In this document: positions 1 to 7,230 of the stretch, piece after piece
Position numbering within the stretch: position 1 is the stretch's first letter
How the letters are laid out: each line of letters starts with the position of its first letter
From: Spirochaetota bacterium
GTDB lineage: Bacteria; Spirochaetota; Spirochaetia; Treponematales; UBA12059
Length of the DNA stretch: 64,000 bases
Assembly: GCA_022703505.1 (NCBI GenBank)
Contig: JAKLDN010000003.1
Span: 186,001-250,000 of the forward strand
Reading direction: 5' to 3'
Notes under the pieces: generated by a model
Told to the model about the DNA's origin: nothing
What the model saw: the letters and a program-made list of their open reading frames with translations, nothing else
The model's database searches: none
Position numbers and translations under genes: made by a program

Positions 1-1
1 G

Positions 2-700
2 GTCCTCTTCCACATCCTGGCCAAGCTGGGCTACCCCTGGGCCGCCAACCTCTACCATCTTTCCTACGGTCTGGTGAACCTGCCCGAGGGTCGGATGAAG
101 ACCCGGGAGGGCACCGTGGTGGACGCGGACACCCTCCTGGACTCCCTCCGGGAACTGGCTGTGGAGGAGATCGCCTCCAAGGGCCGGGAGGACGCGGTGG
201 GTGACATCTCGGAGACCGCGGAGAAGATCGCCCTGGGGGCCGTGCACTTCTACCTCCTCCAGGCGACGCCCTCCAAGGACATGATCTTCAACCCCAAGGA
301 ATCCCTCTCGTTCAACGGGGCCACGGGTCCCTACATCCAGTACATGGGCGCCCGGATCTCATCCATGCTCCGGAAACACGACTCCGGGGAGGGGAACGCC
401 CGGGGCGGGACCGTCCGGCCCGAACTCCTGGCGGGGGACGCGGAATGGGCCTTGATCCGCAGGATCGCAGAGTACCCGGAGGCCGTGGCCCAGGCCGCCC
501 GGGACTTCGACCCCTCGGCGGTGGCGACCTGTCTGTACGACCTGGCCTCGGCGTTCAGCCGGTTCTACCACGACAATCCCGTCCTGACCGCGCCGGACAA
601 GGATACGGCCGCGTCCCGCCTGGCCCTGGCCGCGGCGGCCCGGACGGTCCTGCGGAACGGGCTTTCCCTGGTGTGCATACCCTTCCTGGAGACGATGTGA
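2..700 (+). CDS. argS: Arginyl-tRNA synthetase, C-terminal part (gene begins upstream of window)
   Basis: The reading frame is already open at base 2 and ends at the TGA at 698-700, so about 232 C-terminal residues are present. Class I arginyl-tRNA synthetases attach arginine to tRNA-Arg in the cytoplasm. The segment GRMKTREGTVVDAD fits the region around the KMSKS-like loop of ArgRS, and the following helical part (GPYIQYMGARISSMLRK, then EYPEAVAQAARDFDPSAVA) matches the DALR anticodon-binding domain. The N-terminal catalytic HIGH motif lies outside the window. It is followed by a strong promoter for rplU rather than being in the same operon. Confidence 0.93.
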   Translation, partial: VLFHILAKLGYPWAANLYHLSYGLVNLPEGRMKTREGTVVDADTLLDSLRELAVEEIASKGREDAVGDISETAEKIALGAVHFYLLQATPSKDMIFNPKESLSFNGATGPYIQYMGARISSMLRKHDSGEGNARGGTVRPELLAGDAEWALIRRIAEYPEAVAQAARDFDPSAVATCLYDLASAFSRFYHDNPVLTAPDKDTAASRLALAAAARTVLRNGLSLVCIPFLETM

Positions 701-709
701 CGGCTACAA

Positions 710-739
710 TTGACATGAGGCGCCGTTCCATCGTATAAA
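710..739 (+). promoter_or_regulatory. Sigma-70-type promoter of the rplU-prp-rpmA operon
   Basis: A perfect -35 TTGACA (710-715) is followed after 18 bases by TATAAA (734-739). Transcription would start near 746, giving a leader of about 50 bases before rplU. It begins 10 bases after the argS stop. Confidence 0.8.
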
Positions 740-797
740 GTCACGCTCGCGGGAAGTGTTTACCGAGCCGTACCATACGAACATAGAGGTTATCCAG

Positions 798-1109
798 ATG
801 TACGCAGTCGTCGAAGTGAAGGGCAAGCAGTACCGGGCGGAAAAGGGCGCCAGCATCCGCGTGGATCGCATGGACGGCGAGAAGGGCCAGACGGTCACCC
901 TCGATTCCGTCCTCCTAGTGTCCGGCGAGACCGTGAAGGTCGGCGCGCCCTACGTTTCCGGCGCCTCGGTCAAGGCCGTGATCGCGGACCAGGCCAAGGC
1001 CGACAAGATCATCGTCTTCAAGTACAAGCCCAAGAAGGACTACCGCCGGAAGCACGGACACCGGCAGAGCTACACCCTGCTCCAGGTCGAGGATATCCTC
1101 GGGGCCTAG
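798..1109 (+). CDS. rplU: 50S ribosomal protein L21
   Basis: 103 residues, the usual length for bacterial L21. The N-terminus MYAVVEVKGKQYRAEKG and the C-terminal segment VFKYKPKKDYRRKHGHRQSYT are the conserved L21 signatures; L21 binds 23S rRNA. The start chosen is the ATG at 798, preceded by AGAGGT (785-790); an in-frame ATG at 756 would add 14 residues not found in the family. It leads the rplU-prp-rpmA operon, and prp begins 2 bases after its stop. Confidence 0.97.
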   Translation: MYAVVEVKGKQYRAEKGASIRVDRMDGEKGQTVTLDSVLLVSGETVKVGAPYVSGASVKAVIADQAKADKIIVFKYKPKKDYRRKHGHRQSYTLLQVEDILGA

Positions 1110-1111
1110 GG

Positions 1112-1453
1112 ATGATCGAGGTCCGGGCCCGGTTGGGGGAGGACGGCGTGCTCCGGCGCGTCGATTCCTCCGGCCACGCGGGAACGGATGCCGGCAGCGG
1201 GGACCTCGTCTGCGCCGCGGCCTCCGTCCTGCTGCGGACCGCCTACGAGGCCCTGGCCCAGGTCCCCGGGGTCCGGGTCGAGGGATCGGCCCCCGAGCCG
1301 GGGAAGCTTTGGTTCTCCCTGCGGGACTACCCGCCGGGAGGCACGGATCGATTGAGGGGTATCGGGGATTTCCTGCTGACCGGGCTGTCCGGCCTGGAGC
1401 GGGAGCACCCGGGTGCCTTGAAGCTGACAACGGAACGGCATTGGAGGGAATGA
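1112..1453 (+). CDS. prp: Ribosomal-processing cysteine protease Prp
   Basis: 113 residues, the normal size of the Prp (YsxB) family. The catalytic pair is visible: His22 in SSGHAG and Cys34 in [11 protein letters not shown], the same numbering as in Staphylococcus aureus Prp. In Firmicutes Prp removes an N-terminal extension from ribosomal protein L27. It sits between rplU and rpmA, the standard position, with only one base between its stop and rpmA. The adjacent L27 has no extension to remove (see rpmA), so the substrate in this organism is unclear. Confidence 0.93.
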   Translation: MIEVRARLGEDGVLRRVDSSGHAGTDAGSGDLVCAAASVLLRTAYEALAQVPGVRVEGSAPEPGKLWFSLRDYPPGGTDRLRGIGDFLLTGLSGLEREHPGALKLTTERHWRE

Positions 1454-1454
1454 T

Positions 1455-1697
1455 ATGGCTCACAAGGGCGTGAACGGCCGGGACTCGAACCCCCACCATC
1501 TCGGCATCAAGGCCAGCGGGAACTCCGTCGTGACCGCGGGCTCCATCATCGTGCGGCAGAGGGGCACCCACATCCACCCCGGCGAGAACGTCGGGATCGG
1601 CCGGGACGACACCCTGTACGCCCTGGTGGACGGACGGGTGACCTTCTCGGATCACCGCGGCCGCAAGTACGCCGGAATCGAGCCCGTCCAGGCCTAG
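1455..1697 (+). CDS. rpmA: 50S ribosomal protein L27 with a shortened N-terminus
   Basis: 80 residues. The core [34 protein letters not shown] and [14 protein letters not shown] is clearly L27. The N-terminus reads [12 protein letters not shown], whereas L27 usually has about five or six more residues there (MAHKKGxGSxxNGRDS type). This end normally reaches the peptidyl-transferase centre. The start is fixed: upstream in frame there is a TGA at 1425-1427 and no ATG, GTG or TTG between, so neither a Prp-cleavable extension nor a longer tail is possible. The SD is GGAGGG (1443-1448). Confidence 0.93.
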   Translation: MAHKGVNGRDSNPHHLGIKASGNSVVTAGSIIVRQRGTHIHPGENVGIGRDDTLYALVDGRVTFSDHRGRKYAGIEPVQA

Positions 1698-1752
1698 GGA
1701 CGGGAACGCGGCCCGGCGGCGCCCCTAGGGCGCCCGCGGGATTCGACTGGAG

Positions 1753-1788
1753 CCGCCCGCGGGGATAGAGCCGCGGGCGGTTTTTTTT
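1753..1788 (+). terminator. Rho-independent terminator after rpmA
   Basis: A perfect 10-base-pair stem CCGCCCGCGG (1753-1762) / CCGCGGGCGG (1771-1780) with an 8-base loop is followed directly by eight T residues (1781-1788). Confidence 0.93.
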
Positions 1789-1839
1789 CTACCAGGGGCG
1801 CCGGACGGGATGTATTCCGGGGCGCCGCGGAGGCACGGG

Positions 1840-3006
1840 TTGATCAAGTTCGCCGACGAGGCCGACATCACGGTATCCTCCGGCAAGGGCGGGAACGGCT
1901 GCATCGCCTTCCGGAGGGAGAAGTACGTTCCCCGGGGCGGTCCCGCGGGCGGCGACGGGGGACGGGGCGGGGACGTGGTCTTCGAGGTGCGCCGCAACCT
2001 GCGGACCCTGGCCCACCTCCGCTATCAGCAGACCTACAAGGCCCGGGGCGGCGAGGACGGCACCAGCCGGAACATGCACGGGTCCGACGGGGCCGACGCC
2101 GTCATCCCCATCCCCCCGGGCACCCTGGTCAAGGACGCCGAGACCGGGGAGGTCCTCCGGGACTTCACGGAGGAGACGGACCGCTGGGTTTTCCTCAAGG
2201 GTGGGAACGGGGGCTGGGGAAACACCCACTTCAAGACCTCCACGAACCAGGCGCCCCGGATCGCCCTGGACGGGAAGCCCGGGCGGACCGTCCGGCTCCG
2301 CGTGGAGCTCCAGCTCCTGGCGGACATCGGCTTCGTGGGCTTTCCCAACGCGGGCAAGAGCTCCCTCCTGGACCATTTCACGAACGCCCGGCCCAAGATC
2401 GCCCCGTACCCCTTCACGACCAAGATTCCCAACCTCGGGATGCTGACCGTGGACGACCGGGACATCATCCTGGCGGACATTCCCGGGATCATCGAGGGGG
2501 CCCACGAGGGGCACGGCCTGGGGATCCGCTTCCTCAAGCACATCTCCCGGGCCTCCGCCCTGGCCTTCCTGGTCGACCTTTCGGACGATTCCTTCCGGGA
2601 CGCGTTCCCGATCCTGCTCTCGGAGCTCCGGGAATTCTCCGCGGACCTCACGGCCAAGCCCCGGATCGTGGTGGGGACCAAGCTGGACCTCCCCGGAACG
2701 GCGGAGCGCCTCGCGGAGCTCCGGGCCGCCCTGCCCGCCGAGAGGGTCTTCGGCATCTCGGTCTTCAACCGGGAGGGCATCCCCGCCCTCAGGTCGGAGT
2801 TCCTGGACTTCGTGCTCGAAGCCGAGCGGGCCCAGGAGGCCGCCCGGGCAGCCTCCTCCGCCGAAAGGGAACCGGGGGCCGGCGGGGTCCGGGCGCCCGG
2901 AGCGCCGACGGCGCCGGATTCCAGAGTCCCCGGACCGGCGGAGACGGGTTCCCCCGGGCCGGGAACCGTCTGGACCGCCACGGCGGGCTGGAAGGACGGG
3001 GACTAG
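1840..3006 (+). CDS. obgE: GTPase Obg
   Basis: 388 residues from a TTG start at 1840, chosen because GGAGG (1829-1833) lies six bases upstream and because Obg proteins begin just before the KFxDEA motif; an ATG at 1810 would add ten unrelated residues. The glycine-rich Obg fold comes first (FRREKYVPRGGPAGGDGGRG), then the G domain with G1 GFPNAGKSS, the TTKIPNLGM switch, G3 DIPGIIEGAHEGHGLG and the G4-like GTKLDL. Obg binds the 50S subunit and acts in ribosome maturation and stress control. The last 60 residues are a Pro/Gly/Ala-rich tail in place of an OCT domain. Confidence 0.95.
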   Translation: MIKFADEADITVSSGKGGNGCIAFRREKYVPRGGPAGGDGGRGGDVVFEVRRNLRTLAHLRYQQTYKARGGEDGTSRNMHGSDGADAVIPIPPGTLVKDAETGEVLRDFTEETDRWVFLKGGNGGWGNTHFKTSTNQAPRIALDGKPGRTVRLRVELQLLADIGFVGFPNAGKSSLLDHFTNARPKIAPYPFTTKIPNLGMLTVDDRDIILADIPGIIEGAHEGHGLGIRFLKHISRASALAFLVDLSDDSFRDAFPILLSELREFSADLTAKPRIVVGTKLDLPGTAERLAELRAALPAERVFGISVFNREGIPALRSEFLDFVLEAERAQEAARAASSAEREPGAGGVRAPGAPTAPDSRVPGPAETGSPGPGTVWTATAGWKDGD

Positions 3007-3008
3007 CC

Positions 3009-3584
3009 GTGCGCCTCCTCATGTTCGGGGGGAGCTTCAATCCCGTCCACATCGGGCACCTGATCCTGGCCGAGGAGGCCCGCATCGCCCTGGGCTACAC
3101 CCACGTCGCCCTGGTGCCCGCCGCCCTCCGGCCCCTGAAGGATATCCAGGACGATCCCGGTCCGGAGGCCCGGCTGGCCATGACCCGGGCCGCCGCGGCG
3201 GACGACGATCGCCTCGTCGTCTGGGACGGGGAGATCCGCCGGGGCGGGCTTTCCTACACGATCGACACCATCCGGGAACTCGCCCGATCCTTCGAACTGG
3301 AGGGGAAGCCGGGTCTCCTGGTCGGGGACGACCTCTTGCCCGGCTTTTCCGAGTGGAGACAGGCGGACGCCCTTGCCCGGGAAGCCCGGATCGTCTGCGC
3401 CCGACGGGAGCGCGCGGACCGGGTGGCCTTCCCCTACGACCACGTCTACCTGGACAACCTCCTCATACCCGTCTCCTCCCGGATGATCCGGGAGCGGATC
3501 GCGGCGGGACAGCCTTACCGACGGCTGGTTCCCGATCCGGTCTGGCGCATCATCGAAGAAAACGGGTACTACCGCCGTGGATGA
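3009..3584 (+). CDS. nadD: Nicotinate-nucleotide adenylyltransferase
   Basis: 191 residues from a GTG start two bases after obgE. The nucleotidyltransferase motif GGSFNPVHIGHL is at residues 7-18 and the second substrate motif SSRMIRERI is near the C-terminus, as in NadD. The enzyme joins nicotinate mononucleotide and ATP to give deamido-NAD in the cytoplasm. nadC and nadB occur 3-5 kb away, so much of the NAD pathway is in this window. The end overlaps yqeK by 8 bases, implying translational coupling. Confidence 0.93.
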   Translation: MRLLMFGGSFNPVHIGHLILAEEARIALGYTHVALVPAALRPLKDIQDDPGPEARLAMTRAAAADDDRLVVWDGEIRRGGLSYTIDTIRELARSFELEGKPGLLVGDDLLPGFSEWRQADALAREARIVCARRERADRVAFPYDHVYLDNLLIPVSSRMIRERIAAGQPYRRLVPDPVWRIIEENGYYRRG

Positions 3585-4164
3585 ACCGGGTCTGGACGGA
3601 CTTCCGGAACGGTTGGAAGAGGCGGCGCGGAGTCTTCTGAGCCCCAACCGGTTCGAACACAGCCGGGGCTGCGCCCTTTTTGCCGCGGAAATCTGCGTCC
3701 GGTCCGGGATAGATCCCCGGAAAGGTTCGGCAGCAGGATGGGCCCATGACATGGCCCGGGGACTTCCCGAAGAACTTCAGGAGCGCCTGGCCCGGGACTG
3801 TCCCGTGCCCGTCCCGGTCAGCGTCTTCGCGAACCCGGTGCTCCTGCACGGCCCGGCCGCCGCGACCCTCCTGGCGCGGGATTACGGCGTCCGGGATCGG
3901 GACATCCTGGAGGCGGCGGCCCTGCACACGGTCGGTCGGGCGGACATGGGTCGCCTGGCCAAGATCGTCTGGGCCGCGGACAAGCTGGAACCCGGCCGGC
4001 GGCACGTGGACGACGCGCTCCGAGAACGATGCAGGGGGCTCGATCCGGATTCCCTCATCCTGGAAGCCCTGGAGGCGACCATCGCCTGGCTGGAGACCAG
4101 GGGCCGGGAGGTTGCGCCGGAGACCCGGGATCTGTACAATACCCTGCGAAAAGAGCGCGGATGA
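3577..4164 (+). CDS. yqeK: YqeK-family HD-domain hydrolase (probable Ap4A hydrolase)
   Basis: 195 residues from a GTG start inside the end of nadD. The HD-superfamily metal ligands are visible: His in RFEHSRGCALFAAE, the His-Asp pair in GWAHDMARGLP, then LHGPAAA and ALHTVGRADMG. YqeK proteins are symmetrical diadenosine tetraphosphate hydrolases that commonly follow nadD. The order nadD-yqeK-LytR-rsfS is the expected one. The ATG at 3581 is in another frame and is not the start. Confidence 0.88.
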   Translation: MDEPGLDGLPERLEEAARSLLSPNRFEHSRGCALFAAEICVRSGIDPRKGSAAGWAHDMARGLPEELQERLARDCPVPVPVSVFANPVLLHGPAAATLLARDYGVRDRDILEAAALHTVGRADMGRLAKIVWAADKLEPGRRHVDDALRERCRGLDPDSLILEALEATIAWLETRGREVAPETRDLYNTLRKERG

Positions 4165-5339
4165 AGCACGTTACCCTGGATAGAAGCTCCATTTTCCTGA
4201 TCCTGATCATCCTCTTCATCGCGGCCTGCGTCGGCTTCCTGTTGCTCCGACTCCGGGCGGATTCCCTGGACGAGGCCCTGAAAAACGACCGGATCCTCAA
4301 CATCGCCTTCGTGGTGGAGAGGGGAGGGAAGCCGGCCGCCACGGAGATCTTCCTCTATTACCCCATGAACCAGAGAGGGGCCCTGCTGGACGTGCCCGCC
4401 GAGACCGGGTTGATCCTCAAGTCCCTGAACCGGGTGGACCGCATCGAGGCCCTCTACGACCCCCAGAACCCCAAGGCTTATATTGAAGAAGTCTCCCGGT
4501 TGGTCGGGGCCCCCCTCCCGTTCCACATCATCCTCCGGGAATCGGGCCTGATCGAACTCGTGGACCTCCTGGACGGGCTTTCCCTGTTCATCCCCAACCC
4601 CGTGGACGCCCGGGGCCCCTCCGGCCGGGTCCTCCTTCCCTCGGGATCCGTGACCCTGGACGGGAGCAAGGTAGCCGCCTTCTCCTCCTGGTCCGATCCC
4701 GAGGCGCCGGAGTTGGAGCGGGTGGAGCGGCGCCAGCGTCTCCTGCAGGCCCTGCTGAAGCGGGTCGGGGAGAGGCGGGACTACGTGCTCTCCCCCGAGG
4801 TGTTCCCGGAGATATCCCGCCGGATGCGGACGAACATAGAGTCCGACGCCCTGTACCGACTGTTTGAGAGGATAGCGGATCTCGATGTGGACCGCCTGGT
4901 CACCCAGCGAATCACGGGGAACTACCGGTCCATGGACGGGGCGACCCTCCTCTTCCCCCATTATGACGGGAGCCTGGTCAAGGACATCGTGAAGCAGACC
5001 CTGAACGCCCTGGTGAACGCGGACAGCTTCGCGGTGGCGGACAAGGTGTTCACGATCGAGATCCTGAACGGCACCACCGTCCGGGGCCTGGCGGGAAAGA
5101 CCGCCGAGATATTCCAGAGTTTCGGGTACGAGGTGGGTTCCGTGGACAACGCGGAGACCCAGGACCTCGCCCGCACGGTCATCTACGACCGGTATTCCAA
5201 CGGCGAAGCGGCCCGCACCATCGGCAACGTGATCCGCTGCAAGAACGTGGTGCCCGGGGACGGCGGCCGGCCGGAGTCCTTCGCGGACTTCACGATCGTG
5301 TTGGGCCGGGATTTCAACGGGAGGTTCTGTGACGAATGA
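4161..5339 (+). CDS. LytR-CpsA-Psr-like membrane protein with LytR_C domain
   Basis: 392 residues; the ATG at 4161 overlaps the yqeK stop (ATGA). Residues 8-30 form one transmembrane helix (SSIFLILIILFIAACVGFLL), with the rest outside. The middle part resembles LCP proteins (phosphotransferases attaching polymers to the envelope), and the C-terminal segment FTIEILNGTTVRGLAGKTAE fits the LytR_C domain. Comparable genes lie between yqeK and rsfS in spirochaetes. I did not find the full set of LCP arginines and aspartates, so catalytic activity is uncertain. Confidence 0.8.
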   Translation: MKHVTLDRSSIFLILIILFIAACVGFLLLRLRADSLDEALKNDRILNIAFVVERGGKPAATEIFLYYPMNQRGALLDVPAETGLILKSLNRVDRIEALYDPQNPKAYIEEVSRLVGAPLPFHIILRESGLIELVDLLDGLSLFIPNPVDARGPSGRVLLPSGSVTLDGSKVAAFSSWSDPEAPELERVERRQRLLQALLKRVGERRDYVLSPEVFPEISRRMRTNIESDALYRLFERIADLDVDRLVTQRITGNYRSMDGATLLFPHYDGSLVKDIVKQTLNALVNADSFAVADKVFTIEILNGTTVRGLAGKTAEIFQSFGYEVGSVDNAETQDLARTVIYDRYSNGEAARTIGNVIRCKNVVPGDGGRPESFADFTIVLGRDFNGRFCDE

Positions 5340-5724
5340 TCATCTCTCCGAGGTCCTCGACTGCGCCCGGGTGTTGGCGGACCACAACGGCCAGGAAACC
5401 CTGGTCCTGGACCTGACGGAGCTCTCCCTCTGGACGGACTACTTCGTGATCACGACCGCCACCAGCTCCACCCACCTGGCCGGCCTGGTCCGGCACCTGA
5501 CGGAGCACCTGGCCGTCCGGGGGCTGGAACCCTCCCGGAAGCCCCGCCTGGCGGATGACGAGGAGTGGTGCCTGGTGGACGCCGGGTGGTTCGTGGTCCA
5601 CGTCATGAGCGTGCGGGCCCGGGGCTTTTACGAGCTGGAGAAGCTCTGGTTCCAGGCCAAGGCGATCTCCGTGCATCCTTCCGGGCCTGGGGCCCCGGCC
5701 GGAAACCCCACCGGGACGGCCTAG
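5329..5724 (+). CDS. rsfS: Ribosomal silencing factor RsfS
   Basis: 131 residues from a GTG start within the end of the LytR-like gene, with GGGAGG (5319-5324) upstream. The conserved Iojap/RsfS features are present: LVLDLTELSLWTDYFVITTA, then LADDEEWCLVDAGWFVVHVM and YELEKLW. RsfS binds L14 on the 50S subunit and blocks subunit joining under starvation. It closes the obgE-nadD-yqeK-lytR-rsfS operon. Confidence 0.94.
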   Translation: MTNDHLSEVLDCARVLADHNGQETLVLDLTELSLWTDYFVITTATSSTHLAGLVRHLTEHLAVRGLEPSRKPRLADDEEWCLVDAGWFVVHVMSVRARGFYELEKLWFQAKAISVHPSGPGAPAGNPTGTA

Positions 5725-5760
5725 GGGCCCGTTCCGGCAGCGGGAAAGGCCGCCGGGCAT

Positions 5761-5803
5761 AAAAAAGGAGCTTCCGGGCGGCCCTGAGGGCCTCCGGAAG
5801 CTC
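5761..5803 (-). terminator. Rho-independent terminator of the acidic-protein gene
   Basis: Inverted repeat GAGCTTCCGG (5768-5777) / CCGGAAGCTC (5794-5803), with an inner GGCCC/GGGCC stem. On the minus strand it is followed by six T (A at 5761-5766). It sits 20 bases beyond the stop at 5824 and could also stop rsfS readthrough weakly from the other side. Confidence 0.85.
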
Positions 5804-5823
5804 GGTATCGCGACGGGAATCCG

Positions 5824-6135
5824 TCACTCGTCGAAGTCGTCGTAGTCCAGGTCGTCCTCGTATTCGTAGTCGTCCCCGTTGGATTCCTCGTCGAAGTCGT
5901 CGTCCAGGTCCTCGTCGAAATCGTCTTCCTCGTCCTCGAAGTCCTCGTCCCCCTCGTCGAAGTCCTCGTCGTCGAGATCGTCGTACTCCTCTTCCTCCTC
6001 GAAGTCGTCCTCGTAATCCTCGTCGTACCCGTCCCCGAACCGGAGGAAGGGGTTGTCCGGGCTCGGGTCGAGGGGCTCTACGCCGAGGAGGGAAAGGTTC
6101 GGATCGAGCGCCGATTCGCCGTTGGACGGAGTCAT
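5824..6135 (-). CDS. Extremely acidic small protein of unknown function
   Basis: 103 residues. Residues 35-103 contain 49 Asp/Glu out of 69, spaced by single aromatic residues (patterns such as DDFEEEEEYDD), and there is only one basic residue (Arg32) and no lysine in the protein. No signal peptide or membrane segment is visible. The start has a good SD (GGGAGG a few bases upstream on the minus strand), the gene has its own promoter and terminator, so it is a real monocistronic unit. Such composition suggests binding to cations or to basic proteins, or DNA mimicry; that is inference. No family recognised. Confidence 0.8.
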   Translation of the reverse strand: MTPSNGESALDPNLSLLGVEPLDPSPDNPFLRFGDGYDEDYEDDFEEEEEYDDLDDEDFDEGDEDFEDEEDDFDEDLDDDFDEESNGDDYEYEDDLDYDDFDE

Positions 6136-6206
6136 ATCGTATTCCTCCCGAAGAATCCTTAGTTCCGCGTGATGAACGGGTTGCCGGACCGTGAAGCCAG
6201 AAAGGT

Positions 6207-6227
6207 ATGGTTCGGAACCATGGTTCC
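6207..6227. promoter_or_regulatory. Operator-like overlapping palindromes at the acidic-gene start point
   Basis: GGAACCATGGTTCC (6214-6227) is a perfect 14-base palindrome, and ATGGTTC-G-GAACCAT (6207-6221) is a second, overlapping one. They lie just downstream of the predicted -10, at about +1 to +20 of the acidic-protein transcript, a typical repressor position. Confidence 0.5.
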
Positions 6228-6233
6228 ATCGAA

Positions 6234-6263
6234 AATCTAAAAGAGACTTGTCGGTTCTGTCAA
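6234..6263 (-). promoter_or_regulatory. Promoter of the acidic-protein gene
   Basis: On the minus strand a perfect TTGACA (6263-6258) is followed after 18 bases by TAGATT (6239-6234). The leader would be about 90 bases long and begin inside the palindromes at 6207-6227. Confidence 0.65.
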
Positions 6264-6340
6264 CTACGTTTTCGAGATAAAAAGAAAAATACCGAAGGCG
6301 GACGGTTTCCGCCTAGTTCGCGGTTCCATATCGTTTTCCG

Positions 6341-6370
6341 TTGATCTTCGGGGGGTTCCGGGGCTAGGAT
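6341..6370 (+). promoter_or_regulatory. Probable promoter of nadC-nadB
   Basis: TTGATC (6341-6346), 18 bases, TAGGAT (6365-6370), then eight bases to the nadC ATG at 6379. This places the transcription start at or next to the start codon. The AGGA within the -10 could alternatively serve as a weak SD if transcription starts further upstream. Confidence 0.45.
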
Positions 6371-6378
6371 GGCTCACC

Positions 6379-7230
6379 ATGGACGATACCCATTTCGGTG
6401 CCCTCCTGGGCATGGCCCTGGAGGAGGATCTGGACGGCGCGGGGGACGTCACCTGCCGGGCCGTTTTTTCCGAGGGAGACCGCTGCGCGGCGGTCCTGAC
6501 GAGCAAGGATACCGGGATCCTCTGCGGGATCGAGCGGTTCCGGGAAGTCTTCCGGCGCGTCGATCCCTCGGCCGCGGTCGAGCTCCTGGCCGCGGACGGC
6601 GACCGGCTCTCCCCGGGGATGGAGGTGGCCCGGATCGAGGGAAAGACGAGGTCCATCCTGGAAGCGGAACGGACGGCCATAAACTTCCTGTCCTTCCTTT
6701 CCGGGATAGCCACGGCCGCCTCCGAGTACGTCCGCGCCGCCCGGGAAAAGGGAAAGGCCGTCGTCCTGGACACCCGGAAGACCCTGCCCGGCTACCGGTC
6801 CCTGTCCAAGTACGCCGTCCGGACGGGCGGGGGGGCCAACCACCGCATGGGGCTCCATGACATGGTCTTGATCAAGGACAACCATATCGACGCGGCGGGG
6901 GGGATCCCCCGGGCCGTGGAGCGGGTACGCGCCCGGTGGGGCCGAGAGTTCCGCGTCGAGGTGGAGTGCCGCACCGTTGAGGAGGTGCGCCAGGCCGTCG
7001 AGGCGGGCGCGGACGTCGTGATGCTGGATAACATGGACTTCGAGACGGCCCGCAGGGCCCTGGAACTCCGGGCACCGGGTGTTTCCTTCGAGGCCTCGGG
7101 AGGGATTTCCCTGGAAACCGCGGGCGCCTGGAGCGCCCTGGGGGTGGATTACATCTCCGTCGGCCGCCTGACCCATTCCGTACGGGGCTTCGACTTCTCC
7201 CTCACCATACGGAAGGAGGAGGCGCCGTGA
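6379..7230 (+). CDS. nadC: Nicotinate-nucleotide pyrophosphorylase (quinolinate phosphoribosyltransferase)
   Basis: 283 residues, standard length. Conserved QPRTase motifs are present: EEDLDGAGDVT, ERTAINFLSFLSGIAT, LDTRKTLPGYRSLSKYAV, GGGANHRMGLHDMVLIKDNH and the C-terminal VDYISVGRLTHS. The enzyme converts quinolinate and PRPP to nicotinate mononucleotide. It overlaps nadB by four bases (GTGA), so the two are coupled. nadA, which acts between them, is not in the window. Confidence 0.96.
   Translation: MDDTHFGALLGMALEEDLDGAGDVTCRAVFSEGDRCAAVLTSKDTGILCGIERFREVFRRVDPSAAVELLAADGDRLSPGMEVARIEGKTRSILEAERTAINFLSFLSGIATAASEYVRAAREKGKAVVLDTRKTLPGYRSLSKYAVRTGGGANHRMGLHDMVLIKDNHIDAAGGIPRAVERVRARWGREFRVEVECRTVEEVRQAVEAGADVVMLDNMDFETARRALELRAPGVSFEASGGISLETAGAWSALGVDYISVGRLTHSVRGFDFSLTIRKEEAP

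Noticed and set aside
746-797. Ribosomal-protein leader RNA element upstream of rplU
   Set aside because: The leader is only about 50 bases and I could not fold a known L21 leader motif from it.
798-800. Start of rplU at 756 rather than 798
   Set aside because: The extra 14 residues are not found in L21 and the 798 start has an SD at normal distance.
1455-1485. Frameshift or deletion error as the cause of the short L27 N-terminus
   Set aside because: The reading frame is intact from ATG to stop with all downstream motifs, an SD is present, and no other frame supplies the missing residues. It is kept as a real feature, subject to sequence confirmation.
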